DNA of 36,651 nucleotides from Rhizobium sp. ASV20 (GTDB taxonomy: Bacteria > Pseudomonadota > Alphaproteobacteria > Rhizobiales > Rhizobiaceae), in the NCBI RefSeq assembly GCF_016429015.1, contig NZ_JAELTU010000066.1:1-36651 (forward strand). The letters are read 5' to 3'. Positions 1 through 7,768 of this stretch are shown piece after piece. The translations under genes and the position numbers were made by a program. The notes beneath the pieces are model-generated. The model had not been told where the DNA came from and ran no database searches. It was given only the letters and a program-made list of their open reading frames with translations. Each line of letters opens with the position of its first letter. Within the stretch, counting starts at the first letter, position 1.

Positions 1-1
1 G

Positions 2-775
2 GCCACCGCCTTCGCCATCACGCCGGCCAAGGCCGATAAGCTTGATGATATCATCTCCTCCGGAACGCTCCGTTGTGCCGTTGTGCTCGATTTCCCGCCC
101 ATGGGCTCGCGTGACGCCAACAACAATCCGATTGGCTTCGATGTCGACTATTGCAACGATCTGGCCAAGGCGCTCGGCGTCACCGCCGAGATCGTCGAAA
201 CGCCGTTCCCGGAGCGCATTCCGGCCCTGATGTCCGGCCGCGTCGACATCGGCGTTGCCTCCACATCGGATACGCTGGAGCGCGCCAAGACCGTCGGCAT
301 GACCGTTCCTTATTTCGCCTTCGAAATGGCGGTTACGTCCAACGACAAGTCCGGCATCAAGTCCTTCGAGGACATGAAGGGTAAGACCGTCGGCGCGACC
401 GCCGGCACGTTTGAGGCGATAGCGCTCGAAAAGCAGGTCAAGGAATGGGGCACCGGCGAGTTCCGCCCCTACCAGACGCAGGCCGACGTTTTCCTGGCGC
501 TGAGCCAGGGCCAGCTCGACGCGACCGTTTCCACTTCGACCGTCGCTCAGGCGACCGTGAAGTCGGGCAAGTTCCCTGGCATCTCGGTCGTCGGCAAGGC
601 GCCGTTCCAGACTGACTACGTCGCACTCTTCACCAATCGCGAAGAATACGGCCTCATCAACTACCTCAACCTGTTCATCAATCAGCAGGTCCGCACGGGC
701 CGCTACGCCGAGCTCTACGAAAAATGGGTTGGCGGCGCGCTACCGTCTCTGACCGTGAACAGCGTCTATCGCTAA
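2..775 (+). CDS. Amino-acid ABC transporter periplasmic binding protein (5' partial)
   Basis: Family 3 solute-binding protein that would capture a polar amino acid in the periplasm and deliver it to the two permeases that follow. The reading frame is open from base 2, so the start and most of the signal peptide lie outside the window; the visible first residues (ATAFAITPAKA) look like the end of a signal peptide with an AxA-type cleavage site. The mature part shows the usual family pattern: LRCAVVLDFPPMG near the start, GFDVDYCNDLAKALG, a ligand-loop segment VASTSDTLERAKTVG and a C-terminal YAELYEKWVGG. Substrate is not readable from sequence. Position at the head of an operon ending in a D-amino-acid dehydrogenase and aconitase X suggests proline or a hydroxyproline isomer (inference). 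Confidence 0.9.
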   Translation, partial: ATAFAITPAKADKLDDIISSGTLRCAVVLDFPPMGSRDANNNPIGFDVDYCNDLAKALGVTAEIVETPFPERIPALMSGRVDIGVASTSDTLERAKTVGMTVPYFAFEMAVTSNDKSGIKSFEDMKGKTVGATAGTFEAIALEKQVKEWGTGEFRPYQTQADVFLALSQGQLDATVSTSTVAQATVKSGKFPGISVVGKAPFQTDYVALFTNREEYGLINYLNLFINQQVRTGRYAELYEKWVGGALPSLTVNSVYR

Positions 776-791
776 TCGGATCGATTTCAAT

Positions 792-820
792 AACGGCGTG
801 GCCATGATGGCCACGCCGTT
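792..820 (+). promoter_or_regulatory. Intergenic hairpin after binding-protein gene
   Basis: A perfect 12-bp stem (792-803 with 809-820) closes a 5-nt ATGAT loop, 16 nt after the binding-protein stop and 24 nt before the first permease start. There is only a three-T run afterwards, so it is more likely an mRNA-stabilising or attenuating element than a full terminator. Such hairpins commonly keep the binding-protein message more abundant than the rest of the operon. Confidence 0.65.
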
Positions 821-844
821 TGACCTTCCGAAAGGTGGACGTTC

Positions 845-1510
845 ATGTTCAGCTACACCTTCCACTGGAACCAGGCCTTCAAGGTATTGCCGCAGTTGCT
901 CGACGGCGCGGTGGTTACCCTGCAGATTGCGATCCTGTCGATGGCGATCGGTCTTGTCTGCGCCCTGATGCTTACGCTTTTCAGGCTTACCGGCATCCGC
1001 GTGCTTTCCGGCATCGCTTCGACCTGGGTGGAAATTGCCCGCAATACGCCGGCGCTCTTCCAGATCTACATGGCCCATTTCGGGCTTGGTAATTTCGGCA
1101 TCCACCTCAGCCCCTTCACGGCGCTGCTTGTCGGTATCGCCTTCAACAATGCCGGTTATCTCGCCGAGAATTTCCGCGGGGCGTTGAAGGCTATCCCCGA
1201 TACGCAGACGCGCGCTGGCCGTTCCCTCGGCATGACGTCGCTGCAGGCCTTCCGACTGATCGTTCTGCCGCAGATGCTGCGTATCGCTTTCCTGCCCATT
1301 ACCAACCAGATGGTCTGGGCGATCCTGATGACGTCGCTCGGCGTGACCGTCGGCATGAACACCGATCTTGCGGGCGTCACGCAGGAACTGAATGCGCGTT
1401 CGTTCCGCACCTTCGAATTCTTCGCGCTTGCCGCGGTGATCTACTACCTGATCGCCAAGCTCGTCACGCTCCTAGCCCGGCTCGCCGCCTGGCGCATGTT
1501 CCGCTACTGA
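845..1510 (+). CDS. Amino-acid ABC transporter permease (HisQ/HisM type) 1
   Basis: Inner-membrane permease subunit of 221 residues, the usual size for the HisQM/GlnP family. It is strongly hydrophobic with about five membrane segments. The EAA-type cytoplasmic loop that docks the ATPase is visible as ENFRGALKAIPDTQTRAGRS (about residues 108-127) followed by LGMTSLQAFRLIVLPQ. A GAAAGGTGG Shine-Dalgarno lies about 7 nt before the ATG. It is followed after 12 nt by a second permease of the same family, so the pair probably forms a heterodimeric channel. Confidence 0.93.
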   Translation: MFSYTFHWNQAFKVLPQLLDGAVVTLQIAILSMAIGLVCALMLTLFRLTGIRVLSGIASTWVEIARNTPALFQIYMAHFGLGNFGIHLSPFTALLVGIAFNNAGYLAENFRGALKAIPDTQTRAGRSLGMTSLQAFRLIVLPQMLRIAFLPITNQMVWAILMTSLGVTVGMNTDLAGVTQELNARSFRTFEFFALAAVIYYLIAKLVTLLARLAAWRMFRY

Positions 1511-1522
1511 GAGGGGTGAGAG

Positions 1523-2176
1523 ATGTTCGATACTGCACTCACCTGGAATGACCTTCTCTTCCTGGCCAAGGGCGCCTGGATGACGCTTGTGGTCACGGGT
1601 GTATCCGTTGCCGCTGGCACGATCCTCGGCGTCATCTTCGGAGTGATCCGCGTCCAGGCCGGCCCGATCTGGTCTGCACCGCTGACCTTCCTGCTCGACG
1701 TGTTTCGTTCGGTGCCGCTGCTCATTCAGCTGGTTCTCGGCAATGCGCTGCAGGCGATCCTGAAACTCGGCTGGGCACCGTTCACCACGTCCTGCGTGGT
1801 GCTTTCGCTCTACACAGCTGCCTATTGCACCGAAATCGTGCGCGGCGGCATTGCCGCTGTGCCGCCAAGCACCCGCCGCGCTGCGCGCTCGCTCGGCATG
1901 AGCTGGCGGCAGGACATGTGCTACATCGTGGCACCGCTCGCCACGCGCGTCGCACTTCCTTCCTGGATTGGTCTTTCGCTCGGCGTCATGAAGGATTCCG
2001 CGCTGGTCCTGTGGCTGGGGCTGATCGAGTTGCTGCGCGCCTCGCAGGTTCTGGTAACCCGCCTGCACGAGCCGCTGCTGATCCTGACGATCTGCGGCGT
2101 CATCTACTTCATCATCAGCTTCCCGATCGCCCGCCTTGGCGGTTATCTCGAAAAACGGTGGTCCCCCAATGATTGA
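1523..2176 (+). CDS. Amino-acid ABC transporter permease (HisQ/HisM type) 2
   Basis: Second inner-membrane permease, 217 residues. The EAA loop reads EIVRGGIAAVPPSTRRAARS then LGMSWRQDMCYIVAP (about residues 109-143). A GAGAGGGGTGAGAG purine-rich stretch precedes the ATG. Its 3' end overlaps the ATPase gene by 8 nt (ATGATTGA), which indicates translational coupling and a common complex. Confidence 0.93.
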   Translation: MFDTALTWNDLLFLAKGAWMTLVVTGVSVAAGTILGVIFGVIRVQAGPIWSAPLTFLLDVFRSVPLLIQLVLGNALQAILKLGWAPFTTSCVVLSLYTAAYCTEIVRGGIAAVPPSTRRAARSLGMSWRQDMCYIVAPLATRVALPSWIGLSLGVMKDSALVLWLGLIELLRASQVLVTRLHEPLLILTICGVIYFIISFPIARLGGYLEKRWSPND

Positions 2177-2891
2177 GATCGAAAATGTCCGCAAGTCCTT
2201 CGGCCAGCTCGAAGTGCTGAAGGGGATCAACCTTACCGTGAACAAGGGTGAGGTTGTTACCATCATCGGCGGCTCGGGTTCGGGCAAGTCGACCCTCCTG
2301 ACCTGTATCAACGGTCTGGAGCCCATCGATTCCGGCCGCATCCGCATTGACGGCACGGAGGTGCATGCGAAGTCGACCGACCTGAACAAGCTGCGTCGCA
2401 AGGTTGGCATCGTCTTCCAGCAGTGGAACGCGTTCCCGCATCTCACCGTGCTGGAAAATGTCATGCTGGCGCCGCGCAAGGTGCTCGGCATCAGCCGGCA
2501 GCAGGCAGAAGAAATGGCCGTCAAGCAGCTTACGCATGTTGGCCTTGCCGAGAAGCTCTCGGTCTATCCGACGCGCATGTCGGGCGGTCAGCAGCAGCGT
2601 ATGGCGATTGCAAGAGCGCTTGCCATGTCGCCGGAATATATGCTGTTTGACGAAGTGACATCCGCACTCGACCCCATGCTGGTTGGAGAGGTGCTGGATA
2701 CGCTGAAGATGCTGGCGGAGGAAGGAATGACGATGATCTGCGTGACGCATGAAATGGCGTTCGCCCGCGATGTCTCGGATCGAGTCGCCTACTTCCATCA
2801 GGGCGTGATGGCCGAGATCGGCAAGCCGGAGCAGATTTTCGGCGCGCCGCAGCATCCGGAAACGCAGAAATTTCTTGCGAGCGTACGTTGA
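2169..2891 (+). CDS. Amino-acid ABC transporter ATP-binding protein (HisP/GlnQ type)
   Basis: Cytoplasmic ATPase of the polar amino-acid uptake family, 240 residues from the chosen start. An upstream in-frame start at 2136 was rejected because it lies inside the permease, and the ATG at 2169 gives the standard N-terminus MIEIENVRKSFG. Visible motifs are Walker A GGSGSGKST, Q-loop FQQWNAFPHLTVLENV, signature MSGGQQQRMAIARAL, Walker B YMLFDEVTSALDP and the switch histidine in CVTHEM. It drives import through the two preceding permeases. Its stop overlaps the next gene's ATG by one base (TGATG). Confidence 0.95.
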   Translation: MIEIENVRKSFGQLEVLKGINLTVNKGEVVTIIGGSGSGKSTLLTCINGLEPIDSGRIRIDGTEVHAKSTDLNKLRRKVGIVFQQWNAFPHLTVLENVMLAPRKVLGISRQQAEEMAVKQLTHVGLAEKLSVYPTRMSGGQQQRMAIARALAMSPEYMLFDEVTSALDPMLVGEVLDTLKMLAEEGMTMICVTHEMAFARDVSDRVAYFHQGVMAEIGKPEQIFGAPQHPETQKFLASVR

Positions 2892-4132
2892 TGGCGGGAC
2901 CGGACGTTATCATCATCGGGGCCGGCGTTGTCGGCCTTTCCGCCGCGATTGCGGCCCAGTCGCGCGGCTTGAAAGTCCTGGTCGTCGACCGCGAGGGGCC
3001 GGCCGCTGGTGCTTCAGCCGGCAATGCCGGCGCCTTCGCCTTCACGGATATCCTGCCGCTTGCATCTCCGGGCATCCTGAAGAAGGCGCCGAAATGGCTG
3101 CTTGACCCGCTCGGACCGCTTTCCGTGCCGCCCGCCTATGCGCTTCAGATCGCGCCTTGGATGTTCCGCTTCTGGCGGGCCTGCCAGCCGTCACGTGTTG
3201 CCCACGCCACGGCGGCCCAGACAAGCCTCATGGATCTTTCAAGGGCGGAGCTCGAGCCCTTCCTTGCTGCCACCGATACGCTCTCCATGCTGCGCAAGGA
3301 GGGCAATCTCCAGGTCTATGAAAGCGAGGCGGAGTTTCGTGCGTCTCTGCCCGGTTGGGAGGTTCGCCGCAATCACGGCATCGAATTCAGCCATGTGAAG
3401 GCCGACGAGATGGCGGCGATCCAGCCAGGACTGGCATCGCGCTTCGTGCTCGGCACGTTCACGCCCGGCTGGTATTCCATCGCCGATCCCAAGCTTTACA
3501 CGCTGGCACTGGCCGAGCATTTCCGCAGCCGGGGCGGTGTCATCGAGAGGGCGGAGATAGCGTCGCTTCGCGCGATCCCCAACGGGGTCGATGTGGTCGC
3601 GGCGGATGGCAAGCTCCGTCAGGCCGGCAAGGTCGTTCTGGCCGCCGGGGCCTTCTCGCACCGGATCGCCAAATCGCTCGGTGAGCGCATCCCGCTCGAA
3701 ACGGAACGTGGCTACAACACGACGCTTCCGTCCAATGCCTTCGATCTGCGTACGCAGATAACCTTTGGCGGCCACGGTTTCGTCGTCAGCAAGCTCTCGA
3801 CCGGCATTCGTGTCGGTGGAGCGGTTGAGCTGGGTGGACTGGCGCTGCCGCCGAACTTCAAACGATCCGAAGCCATGCTGCAGAAGGCTCGCACCTTCCT
3901 GACCGGGCTCAATCCGGAGGGCGGCAAGCAATGGATGGGCTTCCGGCCGTCGCTGCCCGACAGCTTGCCTGCGATCGGCCGCGCGAAGGCGACGCCGGAT
4001 GTGATCTATGCTTTCGGCCATGGCCATCTCGGCTTGACACAGTCTGCCGGCACGGCACGCATCGTTGCCGACCTTCTGACGGGGCGGGCACCGGCAATCG
4101 ATCTCGCGCCATTCTCGCCGCAACGCTTCTGA
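2891..4132 (+). CDS. FAD-dependent D-amino-acid dehydrogenase (DadA/HypO-like)
   Basis: DAO-fold flavoprotein of 413 residues, probably oxidising a D-amino acid or D-imino acid and passing electrons to the respiratory chain at the inner membrane. The FAD Rossmann motif is at residues 10-15 (GAGVVG), followed by VVDREGPAAGASAGNAG, which matches the DadA group. The C-terminus has the family's GFRPSLPDSLPAIGRA and GHGHLGLTQSAGTARIVADL. The start is ATG 2891, overlapping the ATPase stop; a TTG three bases earlier is less likely. Rhizobial hydroxyproline loci (for example the Sinorhizobium hyp genes) place such a dehydrogenase beside an ABC transporter, where it oxidises cis-4-hydroxy-D-proline. 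D-proline or another D-imino acid is equally possible here. Confidence 0.85.
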   Translation: MAGPDVIIIGAGVVGLSAAIAAQSRGLKVLVVDREGPAAGASAGNAGAFAFTDILPLASPGILKKAPKWLLDPLGPLSVPPAYALQIAPWMFRFWRACQPSRVAHATAAQTSLMDLSRAELEPFLAATDTLSMLRKEGNLQVYESEAEFRASLPGWEVRRNHGIEFSHVKADEMAAIQPGLASRFVLGTFTPGWYSIADPKLYTLALAEHFRSRGGVIERAEIASLRAIPNGVDVVAADGKLRQAGKVVLAAGAFSHRIAKSLGERIPLETERGYNTTLPSNAFDLRTQITFGGHGFVVSKLSTGIRVGGAVELGGLALPPNFKRSEAMLQKARTFLTGLNPEGGKQWMGFRPSLPDSLPAIGRAKATPDVIYAFGHGHLGLTQSAGTARIVADLLTGRAPAIDLAPFSPQRF

Positions 4133-4204
4133 TGGAAATCCCAAGGTCAGGCTCGCCGTTTCCTTTGTCGCGATCAAGGCCTTCCCGCATATGGACCAGA
4201 TGAC

Positions 4205-5893
4205 ATGAACCACACGGCACCTGCTCGCAGCATCATGGGGGGCACGGCAGAGGGCCGTGTCGTCGCTACACAGGAGGCACTCAGCTTCTGGGGTGGGGTC
4301 GATCCCGCCACCGGCAAGGTGATCGATATCCATCATCCCCTGCATGGTGCATGTCTGACCGGCGCGGTATTGATGATGCCGTCGAGCCGGGGCTCATGCA
4401 CCGGATCCGGCGTGTTGCTCGATCTGGCACTGACCGGCCGTGCGCCGGCTGCCCTGATCTTTTGCGAGGCCGAGGATGTGCTGACACTCGGCGCGCTTGT
4501 CGCTGCCGAAATGTTCGGTAAACAGCTGCCAGTCGTGCGGCTTCAGCCTGAAGTCTTTGCGCGCCTGTCACAGGCAAAGGCCATTCGGATCGAGGCTGCC
4601 GCGATCGTGGCAGATGGCGAAGCCATCTCTCTCCTGCCGCCTGCCACCTCGGCGCTGTTGTTGACGGAAGCCGACCGGTCCATGCTGGAGGGCGGCGAGG
4701 GTGTCGCGATTGCCCAGGCCATGCGGATATTGACCGCCATGGCGGCACAGCAGGGTGCGGCGTCGCTGGTCGATGTGACGCAGGGCCATATCGACGGATG
4801 CATCTATGCAAGCCCGGCCAATCTGACCTTTGCGGAAAAGATGGCCGAGCTTGGCGGACGCGTGCGTGTGCCGACGACCATGAACGCGATTTCCGTCGAT
4901 CGTGCCAACTGGCGCGCGCAAGGCGTGCCGGAGGATTTCGGCGATCCGGCCGCGCGACTGGCGGATGCGTATGTGCGCATGGGCTGCCGCCCGACCTTCA
5001 CCTGTTCCCCCTATCTGCTCGATAGCGCGCCGGGTGCCGGCGAGGCGATCGGCTGGGCCGAATCCAACGCTGTCATTTTCGCTAACAGCGTGCTTGGCGC
5101 ACGCACGGCCAAGCATCCAGATTTCCTCGATCTCTGCATCGCCTTGACGGGTCGCGCACCACTTTCCGGCGTGTACCTCGATGACAATCGCAAGGCGACC
5201 CGTATCCTGGACGTCGAGCTGCCCGAAGGTCGCGACGATGCCTTTTGGCCGCTGATCGGCTATCTCGCCGGCAAGGCTTCGCCGGATCGCATTCCGCTGT
5301 TGCGCGGCCTTGCTGCGGGAATCCCGTCCCGCGACGATCTGAAGGCACTCTGCGCCGCCTTCGGCACGACCTCTGCCGCTCCCATGCTGCATGTCGAGGG
5401 CGCAACGCCTGAAGCCGAGGGTGCTGAGCATCCGAATGCGGACCGCCAGGCCATTACGCGCGCAGATATGGCTGCCGCCTGGAAGATGCTGAATGAAGGG
5501 CCGGAAGAGGTGGAGCTGGTCGCCATCGGGAGCCCGCACGCCTCGCTTGATGAATGTCGCGCGCTTGCCGACGCATTTTCGGGCCGGCATCGTCTGCCGG
5601 GCGTCGTGGTCATCGTTACCGCTGGGCGCGATGTTATCGCCGCTGGCGAGAGCGACGGCACGCTCGGGCGGCTGCGCGACAGCGGCGTGCAGGTTCTGCC
5701 CGATCTTTGCTGGTGCTCGATCTCCGAGCCGGTCTTTCCACCCGGAACACGCGCGGTCATGACAAATTCGGGCAAATATGCCCATTATGGACCGGGCCTT
5801 AGCGGAAGGGTCGTACGCTTCGGCAGCCTTGCCGATTGCGTGCAGGCAGCGGTGACCGGACGCGTTGCGACAGGCCTGCCGAGCTGGATCTGA
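4205..5893 (+). CDS. lhpI: Aconitase X, single-chain type (probable cis-3-hydroxy-L-proline dehydratase)
   Basis: 562-residue fusion of the two aconitase X parts. An N-terminal swivel domain (about 1-145; DUF126) carries PSSRGSCTGSG at 59-69 and LLDLALTGRAPAALIF. The catalytic domain (about 155-560; DUF521) carries RVPTTMNAISVDR, paired Cys261 and Cys267 in GCRPTFTCSPYL, AESNAVIFANSVLGAR, DLCWCSISEP near 500-509 and TNSGKYAHYGPG. Characterised bacterial members dehydrate cis-3-hydroxy-L-proline to delta1-pyrroline-2-carboxylate with a mononuclear iron held by cysteine and glutamate, and their genes sit in hydroxyproline clusters. The same setting is seen here. It starts 72 nt after the dehydrogenase, same strand. 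Which cysteines bind iron is inferred from conservation only. No pyrroline-2-carboxylate reductase is present in the window. Confidence 0.85.
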   Translation: MNHTAPARSIMGGTAEGRVVATQEALSFWGGVDPATGKVIDIHHPLHGACLTGAVLMMPSSRGSCTGSGVLLDLALTGRAPAALIFCEAEDVLTLGALVAAEMFGKQLPVVRLQPEVFARLSQAKAIRIEAAAIVADGEAISLLPPATSALLLTEADRSMLEGGEGVAIAQAMRILTAMAAQQGAASLVDVTQGHIDGCIYASPANLTFAEKMAELGGRVRVPTTMNAISVDRANWRAQGVPEDFGDPAARLADAYVRMGCRPTFTCSPYLLDSAPGAGEAIGWAESNAVIFANSVLGARTAKHPDFLDLCIALTGRAPLSGVYLDDNRKATRILDVELPEGRDDAFWPLIGYLAGKASPDRIPLLRGLAAGIPSRDDLKALCAAFGTTSAAPMLHVEGATPEAEGAEHPNADRQAITRADMAAAWKMLNEGPEEVELVAIGSPHASLDECRALADAFSGRHRLPGVVVIVTAGRDVIAAGESDGTLGRLRDSGVQVLPDLCWCSISEPVFPPGTRAVMTNSGKYAHYGPGLSGRVVRFGSLADCVQAAVTGRVATGLPSWI

Positions 5894-5915
5894 CGGGAAA
5901 AGCAGTGGAATCCAG

Positions 5916-5942
5916 CCCGACGCGAATGCACTCCGCGTCGGG
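5916..5942. terminator. Hairpin between convergent operons
   Basis: A perfect 9-bp GC-rich stem (5916-5924 with 5934-5942, CCCGACGCG and its complement) with a 9-nt loop fills the 64-nt gap between the convergent aconitase X and Xaa-Pro aminopeptidase genes. It lacks a clear T-run on either side, but its position suggests a bidirectional 3' end for both transcripts. Confidence 0.5.
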
Positions 5943-5957
5943 TGGCATTTGCGCGTT

Positions 5958-7754
5958 TCAGCGCTCTGCGATTGGTCGCGTGTGCCAGAGCAGATAGGAC
6001 CGCGCTTCTTCTTCGACCTTGTCCAAAAGCTCTTTGCGGACTTGCGCGTGGTAATCGTCAAGAAACGCGATTTCCGCCTCCGTCAGACTGTCAAGCTTGG
6101 CCATGCGGAGATCGATGGGTGCCAGCGTCAGACTATCGAAGCGGCAGAAACCCGGCCTGTCGGCCACGACCTCCACCTGGTTCTCGATCCGGATGCCGAA
6201 GACGTCCGCTTTGTAATAGCCGGGCTCGACGGTCATGATCGTGCCGGGTTCGAGATTGTGAAGATTGGGCTTCTTCGCAAAACGATGCGGATATTCATGG
6301 ATCAGCAGATTATGGCCGACGCCGTGTCCTGTTCCGTGGTCGTAGTCGAGCCCCATGTCCCATAGCGGACGACGCGCCAGCGCATCGAGCTGATGGCCCT
6401 GCGTGCCAAGCGGGAAGCGTGCGGTTAGCAGCGAGATGAACCCCTTCAGGACCGCGGTGTATGTTTCCCGCATTTCAGCGGTTGCCTTGCCGAACAGAAC
6501 GGTGCGCGTCACATCCGTCGTCCCATTGGCATATTGGCCACCGGAATCGATCAGGTAGAAGCTGTTCTCTTCAATGGCGGCATTCGTGTCGGGTTGGGCG
6601 TGATAATGACACATGGCCGCATTGCCGCCGGCGGCCGAGATCGTGCGGAAGCTCGGTTCGAAATAGCCGGTATGCCTGGCGCGAAAGGCGATCAGCTGTT
6701 CCTCTGCGTCCAGTTCGGTCAAGGAAAGGTCTGCGGCTTGTCGGCGAGGCCATTCACTGTCGAGCCACGCCAGGAAATTGGTAAGTGCAATCCCGTCCTC
6801 GACATGGCAGGCGCGAAACCCTTCCAGCTCCGTGGCATTCTTGGTCGCCTTGGCGCTTGCAAGAAGGCTCGTTTGCTCGATCGTCTGGCCGCCGGCCGTC
6901 TTGATGCGGGCGCGAACAGCCTGTGGCGCAAAGTCGGGGTCGATCAGCGTCGTCTTGCCGGCTGACGTCTTGCCGACAGCTCCGAGAAAATCTTCCGGAT
7001 CGGCGATCGTGACATCGGACAATTCGAAAGCGGCCCGCTCATTACCGAGCTTGCGATGATCCACGAACCATTGCGCCTGATTGTCAGCGTCGAGCAGCAG
7101 GAAGGAATGTGGCACGGGGTCCATGGCGACATCGGAGCCGCGTACGTTCAAGAGCCAGGCAATATTGTCGGGCGAGGTCTCTATGAGCTGGTCCGCACCC
7201 AATGCCTTCAGCTTGCTCGTGATCCGGCCACGCTTGCTGGCCGATGTCTCGCCGGAAACTGCAGGCGGCATTGCGCGGATGAGGCCGACCGGGCGAGGCG
7301 GGCGGTCAACCCATATGTCGTCGAAGGGATCGGCATCGAGCGCGATCAGCTCGACGCCCGCTGCCTTGCATCCCGCCAGAAGCCTTTCATAGAGGGCGCC
7401 GCTGATCAGCAGCGTATGAATGCCGATCCGCCAGCCCGGCTTCCCATGACGTTTCAGCCACAGATCAAGCGGATCGTCATGGAGATGGTGCACGGCAAAG
7501 GCGGATAGATCTACCTCATTGCGCACCTGCACCTGATAGCGCCCATCGACGAAGATCAGTGCCCGCTCCGGCTGCACGAGCGCCATGCCGGCTGAGCCGG
7601 TGAAGCCGCTGATATATTCCAGGCAATTGTCATGCTCCGCCGTGACTTCGCTTTGATGGGCGTCCGTTCGCGGCACGATCAGTCCGTCCAGCTTCGCCTT
7701 CCCAAGCCATGTGCGTACATTGGCAAGCTTGCCGGAATTTTCAGTCTTGCTCAT
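5958..7754 (-). CDS. pepP: Xaa-Pro aminopeptidase (M24B)
   Basis: 598-residue metallopeptidase of the long three-domain APP type, which releases an N-terminal residue preceding proline. Two creatinase-like N-terminal domains precede the pita-bread catalytic domain. Metal ligands are visible: the two aspartates of YLIDSGGQYANGTTDVTRT (about 405 and 416), the histidine of GTGHGVGHNLLIHEYPHRF (about 477), the glutamate of MTVEPGYYK (about 508) and that of FGIRIENQVEV (about 523). The ATG at 7754 (MSKTEN) is preferred because GTGGGG lies 6 nt upstream; earlier starts at 7760 and 7772 lack this spacing. It is the last gene of the leftward peptide-transport operon and has no signal peptide, so it acts on imported X-Pro or X-Hyp peptides in the cytoplasm. 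Confidence 0.93.
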   Translation of the reverse strand: MSKTENSGKLANVRTWLGKAKLDGLIVPRTDAHQSEVTAEHDNCLEYISGFTGSAGMALVQPERALIFVDGRYQVQVRNEVDLSAFAVHHLHDDPLDLWLKRHGKPGWRIGIHTLLISGALYERLLAGCKAAGVELIALDADPFDDIWVDRPPRPVGLIRAMPPAVSGETSASKRGRITSKLKALGADQLIETSPDNIAWLLNVRGSDVAMDPVPHSFLLLDADNQAQWFVDHRKLGNERAAFELSDVTIADPEDFLGAVGKTSAGKTTLIDPDFAPQAVRARIKTAGGQTIEQTSLLASAKATKNATELEGFRACHVEDGIALTNFLAWLDSEWPRRQAADLSLTELDAEEQLIAFRARHTGYFEPSFRTISAAGGNAAMCHYHAQPDTNAAIEENSFYLIDSGGQYANGTTDVTRTVLFGKATAEMRETYTAVLKGFISLLTARFPLGTQGHQLDALARRPLWDMGLDYDHGTGHGVGHNLLIHEYPHRFAKKPNLHNLEPGTIMTVEPGYYKADVFGIRIENQVEVVADRPGFCRFDSLTLAPIDLRMAKLDSLTEAEIAFLDDYHAQVRKELLDKVEEEARSYLLWHTRPIAER

Positions 7755-7768
7755 CGTCATCCCCACAA

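Noticed and set aside
1472..2524. 350-codon leftward frame opposite the amino-acid transporter genes
   Set aside because: Antisense shadow of permease 2 and the ATPase; no ribosome-binding site or known motif.
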